DNA of 64,000 nucleotides from assembly GCF_036227105.1 (NCBI RefSeq), contig NZ_CP109434.1, forward strand, positions 935,001 to 999,000, in the 5' to 3' direction. A model generated the notes under the pieces. That model saw only the letters and a list, made by a program, of their open reading frames with translations. It had not been told where the DNA came from and did not search any database. Of this stretch, positions 48,948 through 61,805 are shown in pieces. The DNA comes from Amycolatopsis sp. NBC_01488. Its GTDB lineage: Bacteria > Actinomycetota > Actinomycetes > Mycobacteriales > Pseudonocardiaceae. A program made the position numbers and the translations under genes. Each line of letters opens with the position of its first letter. The first letter of the stretch is position 1.

Positions 48948-49577
48948 ATGCCCCACGCACACGACCAGCCCATGATCGTCGAGAACATGCTCAAGCAAGA
49001 GTTCTGGGAAGCGCTGTACCAGCGCGACGAGCACCGGATCTGGAGCGGGAACGTCAACCCGAACCTCAGCTCCGAGGTCGAAGGGCTGACGCCCGGGCAC
49101 GCACTCGACCTCGGCTGCGGCGAAGGCGGCGACGCCATTTGGCTCGCGAAGCAGGGCTGGACGGTCGACGGCGCCGACATCTCGACCGTCGCGCTGGCCC
49201 GCGCGGAAGAAGCGGGCAAGGAAGCCGGCGTGAGCGTCCGCTGGCTGCACCGCGACATCCTGAAGTGGCAGCCGGCAGACCGGTACGACCTGATCTCCGC
49301 GCAGTACCTGCACCTGCCGCCGGACCTGCGCCGGGACGTCTTCACGGCGGCCGCGGCAGCGATCCGGCCGGGCGGTTCGCTGGTGGTCGTCGGGCATTCG
49401 CCGAAGGCCATGCGGGAGTTCGACGGCCAGAAGCCGCCGGAGGAGCTGTACTTCGAGCCGGAGGAGATCACCACCTACCTCGGCGACGCCTGGCAGTGGA
49501 TCGTCGAGACGTGCGAGACGCGCGGCGAGGGCCACCACACCGACGCCGTCTACCGCGCGAAGCGGCTCGAAGCATGA
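48948..49577 (+). CDS. Class I SAM-dependent methyltransferase (TehB-like)
   Basis: A 209-residue methyltransferase: HALDLGCGEGGDAIWLAKQGWTV is motif I at about 52, DISTVALARAEEAGKE follows, LISAQYLHLPPDLR is motif IV, and IRPGGSLVVVGHSP motif V. The pattern matches TehB/thiopurine-type small enzymes that methylate small electrophiles or heteroatoms. GAGGAGG lies at good spacing before ATG 48948. It has its own inverted repeat in front and a terminator behind, so it is a single-gene unit. Confidence 0.9.
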   Translation: MPHAHDQPMIVENMLKQEFWEALYQRDEHRIWSGNVNPNLSSEVEGLTPGHALDLGCGEGGDAIWLAKQGWTVDGADISTVALARAEEAGKEAGVSVRWLHRDILKWQPADRYDLISAQYLHLPPDLRRDVFTAAAAAIRPGGSLVVVGHSPKAMREFDGQKPPEELYFEPEEITTYLGDAWQWIVETCETRGEGHHTDAVYRAKRLEA

Positions 49578-49583
49578 GAAAGG

Positions 49584-49618
49584 CCCCCTTCACGCGCCCT
49601 CGACGCGTGTGAAGGGGG
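49584..49618. terminator. Bidirectional terminator
   Basis: CCCCCTTCAC (49584-49593) pairs with GTGAAGGGGG (49609-49618); inner GCG/CGC pairs extend the stem. It lies between the convergent methyltransferase and protease genes with short A and T stretches outside. Confidence 0.7.
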
Positions 49619-49632
49619 TCCTTCCGGACCTG

Positions 49633-50649
49633 TCAGGCGAGCGAAAGGCCGTAAGCCTGCAGCTCGAGGGTGAGCGGGTAGAAGTAGCTGGTCACGGTGT
49701 CGCCGCCGGACAGCGTGCCGAGGCCCTTCGAGCCGTCGTACGCCGGGCCGCCCGAGTCACCGTGGTCGGTGTGCGCGGTCGTGCCGAACTCGTGGTTCAG
49801 GACGCCGACGTCGAAGTTGACCGACTCGTCGACCGAGGTGACCTCGCCGCTGCCGCCACCGGTGGTCGAGCCCTGCTTCTGCATCTGCTCGCCGACGGTC
49901 GGCTCGGCGGCGCTGGTGATCGCCTGGCCGGTGTTGATCTCGCCGGGGCCGGTGCCGTTCGGGCGGGTCAGCAGGCCGGAGTCGGCGCCGGGGCAGTCGC
50001 TCTCGACGACCTGCGCGCCGGAGACGTCGCCGCCGGCCCAGGTGCCGCCGAGGTTGGTGCAGTGGCCCGCGGTGAGCAGGAACGGCGAGCCGCCGCGCGT
50101 CACGTTGAAGCCGAGCGAGCAGCGACCCTGGTCGTTCTGGATCGCGTCGCCGTCGGCGATGTGCAGCTCCAGCTTGCCGGTGCGGTGCTCGACGCGGACG
50201 CTGTCGCCGTACTTCGCGGCGGCCGCGGCGACCTTGTCGGCGGTCGCCTTGCTGGCGGCGTCGTAGACCTTGACGACGACCTGGTTGGTCTTGGTGTCGA
50301 TGCCCCACGCGGTCTGCGGGACGTTCTTCACCGCGTCCAGCTGGTTCTTGACGCCGGTGAGCGCGGCGAAGGTGTGCTTGACCTTCTTGGCGGTCAGGCC
50401 GGCGGCCTGCACCTTCTGCACGGACGCGTCGTCGGTCACGGTGACGACGGCCTTGCCGTTCTCGAGGTAGATGCCGCCGGACGTCGCGCCCAGGGCGCTC
50501 GCCACCTGCGTGGCGGTGCTGACGGCGTTGGCCTGCATCTCGGAGAAGGCCAGCGGGGACGCAGTGGCGGCCGAAGCGCACACGCCGCTGGTGAGGGCGG
50601 CGGCCGACAAGACGGCGAAGGTCCTGAGGGCGGTCTTCCGGGGAGTCAT
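49633..50649 (-). CDS. Secreted serine protease, streptogrisin/alpha-lytic family (S1E)
   Basis: A 338-residue pre-pro-protease. Signal peptide about 1-31; a pro-region to about 160 with the two alpha-lytic-type folding units (GGIYLENGKAVVTVTDDA, AWGIDTKTNQVVVKVYDAAS); then the chymotrypsin-fold domain: His in LLTAGHCTN, Asp in CPGADSGLLTR, Ser in DHGDSGGPAYDG. Cysteines flank the His and the Asp regions. The pro-region acts as a folding chaperone and is cleaved outside the cell. GGAGG precedes ATG 50649. Convergent with the methyltransferase, terminator between. Confidence 0.93.
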   Translation of the reverse strand: MTPRKTALRTFAVLSAAALTSGVCASAATASPLAFSEMQANAVSTATQVASALGATSGGIYLENGKAVVTVTDDASVQKVQAAGLTAKKVKHTFAALTGVKNQLDAVKNVPQTAWGIDTKTNQVVVKVYDAASKATADKVAAAAAKYGDSVRVEHRTGKLELHIADGDAIQNDQGRCSLGFNVTRGGSPFLLTAGHCTNLGGTWAGGDVSGAQVVESDCPGADSGLLTRPNGTGPGEINTGQAITSAAEPTVGEQMQKQGSTTGGGSGEVTSVDESVNFDVGVLNHEFGTTAHTDHGDSGGPAYDGSKGLGTLSGGDTVTSYFYPLTLELQAYGLSLA

Positions 50650-50728
50650 CAACTTCCTCCAGTTTGCCGGTTCGAAGTCTGCGCCGGTCACTTTCGTTGC
50701 CGGGCAACCAACGCACTACCGACGAAGG

Positions 50729-50743
50729 TTGGTTAATAACCAA
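50729..50743 (-). promoter_or_regulatory. Palindrome upstream of the protease gene
   Basis: TTGGTTAATAACCAA (50729-50743) is a near-perfect AT-rich palindrome about 80-95 bp upstream of the protease start at 50649, in an otherwise unstructured promoter region. A likely operator or promoter-overlapping control site. Confidence 0.5.
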
Positions 50744-50811
50744 TCGATCCGGACATACCTCTCAACTCCGACGCGAACGGCCCTGTGACGTTGCTCCGTT
50801 CGGCGCGCCGC

Positions 50812-53258
<2,447 letters not shown>

Positions 53259-53354
53259 TCGGAACGCCGACACGCGTGCTCGGCTGTCGCCGCGGGGCGT
53301 TGTTCGCGCCACTCCGCCGGGCGTTCGTCCGGCGCGAGGGCGATACTCGACAGC

Positions 53355-54146
53355 GTGAGCGGCTTCAGCCTGCGTTTCCTCGGCCATTCGACGGTCCGGC
53401 TCGACCTCGGCGGCCGGGTCGTGCTGACCGATCCCGTGCTCACCGCGCGCGTCGGCGGGCTCGTCCGGGTCGTGCCGCCGCCGCCACCGGAGACCTACGC
53501 GGACGTCGATCTCGTCCTCGTCTCGCACCTGCACGGCGACCACCTGCACCTGCCCTCGCTCAAGCTGCTCGGCAAGCGCACCCGGATCGTCGTCCCGCGC
53601 GGGGCCGGGGCCTGGCTGGCCAAGAAGGGCTTCGGGAACGTCGAAGAGATCGCGCCCGGCGAGAGCCTGACCGAAGGCGCGCTGGAAATCACCGCGACCC
53701 GGGCCGTCCACTCGGGACACCGGTGGGGCCCGCGGCTCACCCACGGCCCGCAGAGTCCCGCGATCGGGCACCTGATCGAAAGCGGCGGCACCAAGGTCTA
53801 CCACGCCGGCGACACCGACCTCTTCGACGGGATGGCGGACTTCGGCCCGGTCGACGTCGCCCTGCTGCCCGTCTGGGGCTGGGGGCCGAACCTCGGGCCG
53901 GGTCACCTCGACCCGGCCCGCGCCGCGCTGGCCGCCGGAATCACCCGGGCGCGTGCCGCCGTGCCCGTCCACTGGGGCACCCTCGCCGTCCCCGGCATTC
54001 GGCGCACCGCCCGGATGCGGCGGCTGCTCGCCGATCCGCCGCGGGTGTTCGCCGCCGAGGTGAAAGCCGCCGGCGGAACCACCGAAGTCCTGTTCACCGA
54101 GCCTGGCGCCGAGGTCGCGCTCCCCGCGCGTGAGGACCGGGCGTGA
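53355..54146 (+). CDS. MBL-fold metallo-hydrolase (UlaG/NAPE-PLD-like)
   Basis: A 263-residue metallo-beta-lactamase-fold protein: LRFLGHSTVRLDLGGRVVLTDP opening, metal motif VSHLHGDHLHLPSL (HxHxDH type), VHSGHRWGP, VYHAGDTDLFDGM and a final VPVHWGT loop. The pattern is that of the UlaG/RomA/NAPE-PLD group, which act on lactones or phosphodiesters. GTG 53355 is preceded by a weak site. It overlaps the DedA gene by four bases (GTGA), and the next three genes follow in the same manner, making a four-gene operon. Confidence 0.9.
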   Translation: MSGFSLRFLGHSTVRLDLGGRVVLTDPVLTARVGGLVRVVPPPPPETYADVDLVLVSHLHGDHLHLPSLKLLGKRTRIVVPRGAGAWLAKKGFGNVEEIAPGESLTEGALEITATRAVHSGHRWGPRLTHGPQSPAIGHLIESGGTKVYHAGDTDLFDGMADFGPVDVALLPVWGWGPNLGPGHLDPARAALAAGITRARAAVPVHWGTLAVPGIRRTARMRRLLADPPRVFAAEVKAAGGTTEVLFTEPGAEVALPAREDRA

Positions 54147-54724
54147 ACTGGACCGACCCGGCCGCCATCGGCTACCCGGCGCTGTTCGGCGGCGTCCTGC
54201 TCGGCTCGATCATCCCGATCGTGCCCACCGGCGCGGTGGTCGGCGCCGCGGCCGCCGTCGCGACCACCACCGACCACCTGTCGCTGCCGCTGGTCATCGT
54301 CATCGCCACGCTCGGCGCGTACGTCGGCGACGTCGTCACGTTCGGGATCCCGCGCCTGGGCAGCGAAGCCGCGTTCCGCTGGATCAGCAGGCGCCAGCCC
54401 GCCGAGCGGCTGGAGAAGGCCCGCGACCAGTTCGCCCGCCGCGGCTGGCAGCTCGTCGTGATCGGCAGGCTCGTCCCGGCCGGGCGGATCCCGGTGCTGC
54501 TCGCGGCCGCCGCGCTGAGCTACCCGTGGCGGCGCCTGCTGCCCGCCGCGCTCGCCGCGTGCGCGCTCTGGGCGGGCGCGTACAGCGTGCTCGGCATCGT
54601 CAGCGGGGGCATCTTCGACTCACCCGTCATCGCGACGGTCCTGGCGACGGTGCTGGTCCTGCTGGTCACCGTGCTGGCGAACCTCGTCGCCCGGTGGCGG
54701 CGCAAGACCAAGGAGCGAGTGTGA
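54143..54724 (+). CDS. DedA-family membrane protein
   Basis: A 193-residue integral membrane protein with about four to five segments. The signatures are VLLGSIIPIVPTGAVVGAAAAV, FGIPRLGSEAAFRW, and ARRGWQLVVIGRLVPAGRIPVLLAAAALSYPWRR (in parts: VIGRLVPAGRIPVLLAA), matching the DedA superfamily of undecaprenyl-phosphate or lipid flippases (Arg residues in FARRGWQ and GRLVPAGR). Translationally coupled on both sides. It may recycle the lipid substrate used by the neighbouring phosphodiesterase; that link is inferred. Confidence 0.88.
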   Translation: MNWTDPAAIGYPALFGGVLLGSIIPIVPTGAVVGAAAAVATTTDHLSLPLVIVIATLGAYVGDVVTFGIPRLGSEAAFRWISRRQPAERLEKARDQFARRGWQLVVIGRLVPAGRIPVLLAAAALSYPWRRLLPAALAACALWAGAYSVLGIVSGGIFDSPVIATVLATVLVLLVTVLANLVARWRRKTKERV

Positions 54725-56829
54725 CGACGACGGCGCCGAAGGGCCGGCTGCTGCGCGGCGGCCGGGCCGTCGCCCGCATCGTGGGCGTGTGGGCCGCGGT
54801 GACCGGCGCGCTGCGCCTGCTCGACGTCGTCCTCCCCGGCTTCCGGATGCCGTACTGGTGGCAGCCGACGGTCTGCGCGCTGCTGCTCGGCCTGCTCGCC
54901 GGCGTCGTGTGGCCGCTGGTCATGCGGATCGCCTACCCGCTGGCGTTCTTCACCTTCGGCCTCTTCGGGTTCCTGCTGCTCGGCGCGGGCACGCTCGCGG
55001 TGTTCCGCACGGTCCCCGGCGTCGAGCTGGTCGGGTTCCGGACGGCGGTGATCGTCACCGTCGCCATGGCCGGGGTCGGCGCCCTCATCTCGGCCGGGCT
55101 CGCCATCGACGAGGACGAGATCTTCTTCCGCCGCGCCAACCGCCGCCGCCGTCGCCACGCTCCCCCGCCCGGCGCCGCTGGCCAGCCGCCCGGCGTGGTC
55201 TTCCTGCAGATCGACGGCCTCGGGTTCGACACCGTCCGCCGCGCGGTCCGCGACGGCGACATGCCGACGTTCGTCGCCTGGCTCGCCGAGGGCAGCCACA
55301 CGCTGACGCCGTGGCACACCGACTGGAGCTCGCAGACCGGTGCGAGCGTCTGCGGCATCCTGCACGGCTCCAACCACGACATCCTCGGTTTCCGGTGGTA
55401 CGAAAAGGACCGCGACCACGTGATGGCGTGCGCGCACCCGACCGACGCGGCCGAGATCGAACGGCGGCACTCCGACGGGCGCGGCCTGCTCTCGGGCGGC
55501 GGCGCGGGCCGCGGCAACCTCTTCTCCGGCGACGCCGACCACGTCAGCCTCACCATGAGCTCGATCCCGGTGCTGGTGCCGAAGAAGCTGCTGCGCCGCC
55601 GCCGCGACCGGCTCGGCGCGGGCTACTACGCCTACTTCGCGAACCCGGTCAACGCGCTGCGCACGTTCGTCGTGGCGCTGGTCGACGTCTTCCGCGAGAT
55701 CAACGCGTCGGTGCGCCAGCGCCGGGCCGGCGTCGTGCCGAGGATCCCGCGCGGCGGCTGGTACCCGCTGGCGCGGCCGGGCACGACGGTGATCGCGCGC
55801 GACGTCGTCGTCTCGGCGATCCTCGGCGACATGCTGGCCGGGCGGCCGGTGGTGTACGCGGACTTCCTCGGCTACGACGAGGTCGCGCACCACTCGGGCA
55901 TCGAGCGGTTCGACACGCTGTCGGTGCTGCGCTCGATCGACCAGCAGATCGCCCGGCTGCACCGCGCGAGCCGGCTTTCCTCGCGCCGCTACCACGTCGT
56001 CGCGCTGTCGGATCACGGCCAGACGCAGGGCCAGGCGTTTTCGGAGCGGTTCGGCGAGACGATCGAGGCGTACGTCGGGCGGCTGTGCGGGGGCTCGCCG
56101 TCGGCGTCTTCGGGCAAGCGGCGGCAGGCCGAGAGCTGGCAGATCAACGCGGCGCTGGCGGAGGCGACGAAGAGCGGCGGCCTGATCGCGCGCCGGCTGC
56201 GCGCCCGGGTGGAGGACGCGGAGTGCGCCGACGACCGGCCGCGCACGACGTCCGGCTCCCCCGGCGCGGTGACGCGCGTGGCGCCGGGCGTGGTGGCGGT
56301 CGTGTCCGGGCACGTGGCGATGGTGTCGTTCACCGAGCACGAGGGCCGCGTCGAGCTGGAGACGATCGAGCGTGCGTTCCCCGACCTGCTGCCGTCGCTG
56401 GTGGACCACCCGGGGGTCGGGTTCCTGCTGGTCCGCAGCCGCGAGTTCGGCCCGGTGGTGCTGGGCCGCGACGGCTTGCACCGGTTGGCGACGGGCGTGG
56501 TGATCGGCGAGGACCCGCTGCTGCCGTACGGCCCGCACGCGGCGGACCTGGTCCGCCGGGTCGACACGTTCCCGCACTGCGCGGACGTGATGATCAACAG
56601 CCGCTACGACCCGGATTCGGACCAGGCGTCACCGTTCGAGACGCACGTCGGTTCGCACGGCGGGCTCGGCGGGCCGCAGCAGCGCGGCTTCGTGGTGCAC
56701 CCGCGGGAACTGCCGCCGCTCGGCGAGGTGGTCGGGGCGGAGGCGCTGCACCGGGTGTTCCGCGGCTGGCTGACGGAGCTGGGCCATCCCGAACCGGCGG
56801 CGGCCCGGGTTTCGGAGGTCGTTTCGTGA
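54721..56829 (+). CDS. Membrane phosphodiesterase/alkaline-phosphatase-superfamily protein with phage-holin-like N terminus
   Basis: A 702-residue protein. Residues 1-160 hold about four membrane segments of the phage-holin IV-like type (LLLGLLAGVVWPLVMRIAYPLAF, AMAGVGALISAGLAI). The rest is a type I phosphodiesterase/nucleotide pyrophosphatase domain: metal Asp in VFLQIDGLGFDTVRRAV, nucleophile Thr in SSQTGASVCGILHG, YADFLGYDEVAHHSG and ALSDHGQTQG as the remaining metal ligands. The catalytic domain follows the membrane part, so it acts at the membrane, probably on lipid-linked phosphates. GTG start inside the DedA stop. Confidence 0.85.
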   Translation: MTTTAPKGRLLRGGRAVARIVGVWAAVTGALRLLDVVLPGFRMPYWWQPTVCALLLGLLAGVVWPLVMRIAYPLAFFTFGLFGFLLLGAGTLAVFRTVPGVELVGFRTAVIVTVAMAGVGALISAGLAIDEDEIFFRRANRRRRRHAPPPGAAGQPPGVVFLQIDGLGFDTVRRAVRDGDMPTFVAWLAEGSHTLTPWHTDWSSQTGASVCGILHGSNHDILGFRWYEKDRDHVMACAHPTDAAEIERRHSDGRGLLSGGGAGRGNLFSGDADHVSLTMSSIPVLVPKKLLRRRRDRLGAGYYAYFANPVNALRTFVVALVDVFREINASVRQRRAGVVPRIPRGGWYPLARPGTTVIARDVVVSAILGDMLAGRPVVYADFLGYDEVAHHSGIERFDTLSVLRSIDQQIARLHRASRLSSRRYHVVALSDHGQTQGQAFSERFGETIEAYVGRLCGGSPSASSGKRRQAESWQINAALAEATKSGGLIARRLRARVEDAECADDRPRTTSGSPGAVTRVAPGVVAVVSGHVAMVSFTEHEGRVELETIERAFPDLLPSLVDHPGVGFLLVRSREFGPVVLGRDGLHRLATGVVIGEDPLLPYGPHAADLVRRVDTFPHCADVMINSRYDPDSDQASPFETHVGSHGGLGGPQQRGFVVHPRELPPLGEVVGAEALHRVFRGWLTELGHPEPAAARVSEVVS

Positions 56830-57770
56830 AACTGCTGCGGGAACTCCCGCTCGGCACGCGGGTCGTCGTCCGGTACCGGATCGAGGGCGGGTTCACCGAC
56901 GCGCTCGGGAACCTCGTGGCCCGCGACGAAACCACGTGCACGGTGGACACCCGGCGCGGGCCGGTCGTAGTGGACTTCGAGGCCGTCGCGCTCGCCAAGC
57001 CGGTGCCCCCGCCACCCCTGCGCAAATCGCGTTTCGACGAACTGGTCGCCGAAGCCGACGCCGTGTCCGTGGACGGCTGGGACTTCTCCTGGCTCGACGG
57101 CCGAGCCACCGAAGCGCGCCCGTCCTGGGGTTACCAGCGGCTGCTGGGCGAACGCCTCGCAGGCGTCCACGCGGCGCTCGACCTCGAGACCGGCGGCGGC
57201 GAGGTCCTCGACGGCTGCCCGTCCTTGCCGCCGCTGATGGCCGCGACCGAGTCGTGGCCGCCGAACGTCGCCAAGGCGTCGGCCCGGCTGCGGCCGCGCG
57301 GGGTCGTCGTCGTGGCCACCGAGGGCATTCCCTTCGGCGACGACGTGTTCGATCTCGTTTCCAGCCGCCACCCCGTGACGACGGCGTGGGCCGGGATCGC
57401 CCGCGTCCTGCGCCCGGGCGGCACGTACTTCTCGCAGCAGGTCGGCCCGGCGAGCGTGTTCGAGCTGGTCGAATTCTTCCTCGGCCCGCAGCCGGACGAC
57501 GTCCGGAACAGCCGTCACCCCGACCACGCCGTGGCGGAAGCGACGAAGGCGGGCCTCGAGGTCACCGACCTGCGGTCGGAGTCGCTGCGCACCGAGTTCT
57601 TCGACATCGGCGCGGTGGTCTACTTCCTGCGCAAGGTGATCTGGATGGTCCCGGGGTTCACGGTCGGGCAGTACCGCGACAAGCTGCGGGAGCTGCACGA
57701 AAGGATCGAGCGCGACGGCCCGTTCGTCGCCCACGCGACCCGGTTCCTCATCGAGGCCCGGAAGCCTTGA
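56826..57770 (+). CDS. Methyltransferase with N-terminal SH3-like domain
   Basis: A 314-residue fusion. Residues 1-60 (LGTRVVVRYRIEGGFTDALGNLVARDETTCTVDTRRGPVVVDF, in parts: LGTRVVVRYRIEGG and TCTVDTRRGPVVVDFEAV) are the SH3-like domain normally found at the start of actinobacterial GNAT proteins of the Rv0428c type. Residues 90-310 are a class I methyltransferase (HAALDLETGGGEVLDG motif I, FGDDVFDLVSSRHPV, VLRPGGTYFSQQV). The start is coupled to the phosphodiesterase stop. Its 3' end overlaps the convergent TetR gene by 23 bp. Substrate unknown. Confidence 0.8.
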   Translation: MKLLRELPLGTRVVVRYRIEGGFTDALGNLVARDETTCTVDTRRGPVVVDFEAVALAKPVPPPPLRKSRFDELVAEADAVSVDGWDFSWLDGRATEARPSWGYQRLLGERLAGVHAALDLETGGGEVLDGCPSLPPLMAATESWPPNVAKASARLRPRGVVVVATEGIPFGDDVFDLVSSRHPVTTAWAGIARVLRPGGTYFSQQVGPASVFELVEFFLGPQPDDVRNSRHPDHAVAEATKAGLEVTDLRSESLRTEFFDIGAVVYFLRKVIWMVPGFTVGQYRDKLRELHERIERDGPFVAHATRFLIEARKP

Positions 57771-58539
57771 CGATCGCCGCCTCGACGCCGTCCAGCAGCA
57801 GCTCCAGGCCTGCTTCGAACGACAGCCGCGCCTCGCGCTCCAGGTAGGGCTCGTCGGAAGGAGCGGGTTCGGAAGAGCCGAGCCGGGCCACCGTGGGGAA
57901 CCGGGAAGTCAGGTCCGGCACCAGCTCCTCCAGCAACGCCGACCGCGCGTACCACCAGTCCTCTTCGGACAGTCCCGTCTCGCGCGCGGCCTGGCGGGAC
58001 TCCGCCGCCGCTTGGACCGAGCCGCGGACGACGTTGAACAGCGCCGACACCACCCAGCGAACCCGGGGCAGCGGCAGCCCGGTGGCCGCCAGCACGGACA
58101 GCAGCGTCTCCTGGACGTGGAACTCCCCCGGCCCCAGCACCGGGCGCGCCGGCGAGACCTGCAGCAGCCACGGGTGCCGCAGGTGCAGGTCCCACAGCGC
58201 GTCGGCCAGCGCCACCGCCGCGGGGCGCCAACCAGCGGACGGCGAGAAAGACGACGGCAGCTCCCCCAGCGTCCGGTCGTACATCAGGTCGACCAGCTCG
58301 GTCTTGCCCGGCACGTACGTGTAGAGCGCCATCGCCGTGCGGCCGAGCCGCTCGCCCACCGAGCGCATCGACAGCGCCGCCATGCCCTCGGCGTCGGCGA
58401 TGTCGATCGCCGCCGCGACGATCGCCTCCACCGACAGGCCCGGCTTGGGCCCCGGGCCGGTGCGCGGCGCGACCACGCGCGGCCCCCACAGCAGCTCCAT
58501 GGACCGCCGGGCGTCGCCCTGACCCGCGAAGACGACCAC
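57748..58539 (-). CDS. TetR-family regulator with TetR_C domain
   Basis: A 263-residue repressor. It has an N-terminal extension, the helix-turn-helix at about 35-85 (LSVEAIVAAAIDIADAEGMAALSMRSVGERLGRTAMALYTYVPGK, in parts: IDIADAEGMAALSMRSVGERL and ALYTYVPGK) and a TetR_C-like domain with ALWDLHLRHPWLLQVSPARP, as in tetracycline-class repressors. GTG 58539 is the first start after the operator. It is divergent from the DrrC/UvrA-like gene, which it should repress; the ligand is probably a planar aromatic drug. Confidence 0.9.
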   Translation of the reverse strand: MVVFAGQGDARRSMELLWGPRVVAPRTGPGPKPGLSVEAIVAAAIDIADAEGMAALSMRSVGERLGRTAMALYTYVPGKTELVDLMYDRTLGELPSSFSPSAGWRPAAVALADALWDLHLRHPWLLQVSPARPVLGPGEFHVQETLLSVLAATGLPLPRVRWVVSALFNVVRGSVQAAAESRQAARETGLSEEDWWYARSALLEELVPDLTSRFPTVARLGSSEPAPSDEPYLEREARLSFEAGLELLLDGVEAAIVKASGPR

Positions 58540-58584
58540 CTTGCCGACTCCTTACACCATAAAGTATTGTACGCTGAAGAATCA

Positions 58585-58599
58585 GTTTACAGCCTAAAC
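58585..58599. promoter_or_regulatory. TetR operator candidate
   Basis: GTTTACAGCCTAAAC (58585-58599) has perfect 5-bp arms GTTTA/TAAAC around CAGCC, within the 76-bp AT-rich gap between the TetR and DrrC-like genes. Confidence 0.5.
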
Positions 58600-58615
58600 T
58601 ATCGAGAAGGACGGT

Positions 58616-60885
<2,270 letters not shown>

Positions 60886-60889
<4 letters not shown>

Positions 60890-61686
60890 AGCCGACCGGA
60901 CTGCTCGAAGTGACGGCGGTGTGGCGGCCCACCCCGCGCACCGTGCGCGTCACGTTCACCGGCGACGGCCTGGCCGACCTGGAGCCGTGGCCCGACCAGC
61001 AGCTCAAGCTCCTCTTCCCGCCGCCGGGCCGCCCGGTCCGGCTGCCTTCGGGCGACGACGACGTGCTGCGCTGGTACCAGGCGTACCTCGCGATCCCGGA
61101 GGACGAGCGCCCCGTCATGCGCAGCTACACCGTGCGCTCGCGGGCTCTCGGCACGATCGACGTCGAGTTCGTGCTGCACGACTCCGCGGACGGCCCGGCG
61201 ACGGCGTGGGCCCGCACCGCCTCCGCCGGTGCTGTCCTCGGCCGCTACGGCCCGGACGCGGCCTACCGCCGTCCACTGTCCACAGCGGACACGCTCCTGC
61301 TGGCCGGGGACGAGACCGCGCTGCCAGCCATCGCGACCATTCTGTCCGAAGTGGACAACGCGGTGGCGTTCGTCGAGGTAGCGGCCGCCGCCGAGGAGCA
61401 ACCACTGCCCGTCCACTGGCTGCACCGCGACGGCGCCGAGCACGGCGTCAAGCTCCTCGAAGCCGTGCGGGACGCGAAGCTCGGGCCGGGGTCGGTCGCC
61501 GCGTGGCTCGCGGGCGAGGCGGGGATGGTGCGGGCGCTGCGGCGTCACCTCGTGGGCGAGCGGGGGCTCGACAAGCGCGTGGTCGAGTTCTCCGGCTACT
61601 GGCGACGCCGGCTGACGCAGGACGACGCGCCGACCGCCGACGACCTGGCCGACGCCGCCGAAAAGCTGGCCCAAGCGGGCGGCTGA
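60886..61686 (+). CDS. Siderophore-interacting protein (ferric-siderophore reductase)
   Basis: A 266-residue SIP-family flavoprotein: FAD motif MRSYTVRS near residue 79, NAD(P) loop LLLAGDETALPAIATILSE near 140, and the C-terminal VEFSGYWRRRL of the ViuB/SIP group, which reduce ferric siderophores in the cytoplasm. GTG 60886 overlaps the DrrC-like stop (GTGA), so the two are translated together, an unusual pairing of drug protection and iron release. Confidence 0.9.
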
Positions 61687-61733
61687 GCGGCCGAACGGGC
61701 GGACAAGACTGCCCCAAGGGGAGGTATCGACAT

Positions 61734-61793
61734 CGGCTCCTTGCCGGAGCCGGACCCCGGAGCGACGGTGAGCGGGCTCAGTTCGCTCCGGGG
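61734..61793 (+). promoter_or_regulatory. Tandem hairpins in the leader of the last gene
   Basis: Hairpin 1: CGGCTCC (61734-61740) with GGAGCCG (61746-61752), loop TTGCC. Hairpin 2: CCCCGGAGCGA (61755-61765) with TCGCTCCGGGG (61783-61793), perfect 11 bp. The right arm of hairpin 2 contains the start of the GGGGAGG ribosome site of the gene at 61806. The first may end the preceding transcript; the second may gate translation. Confidence 0.5.
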
Positions 61794-61805
61794 AGGTCCC
61801 CAGCC

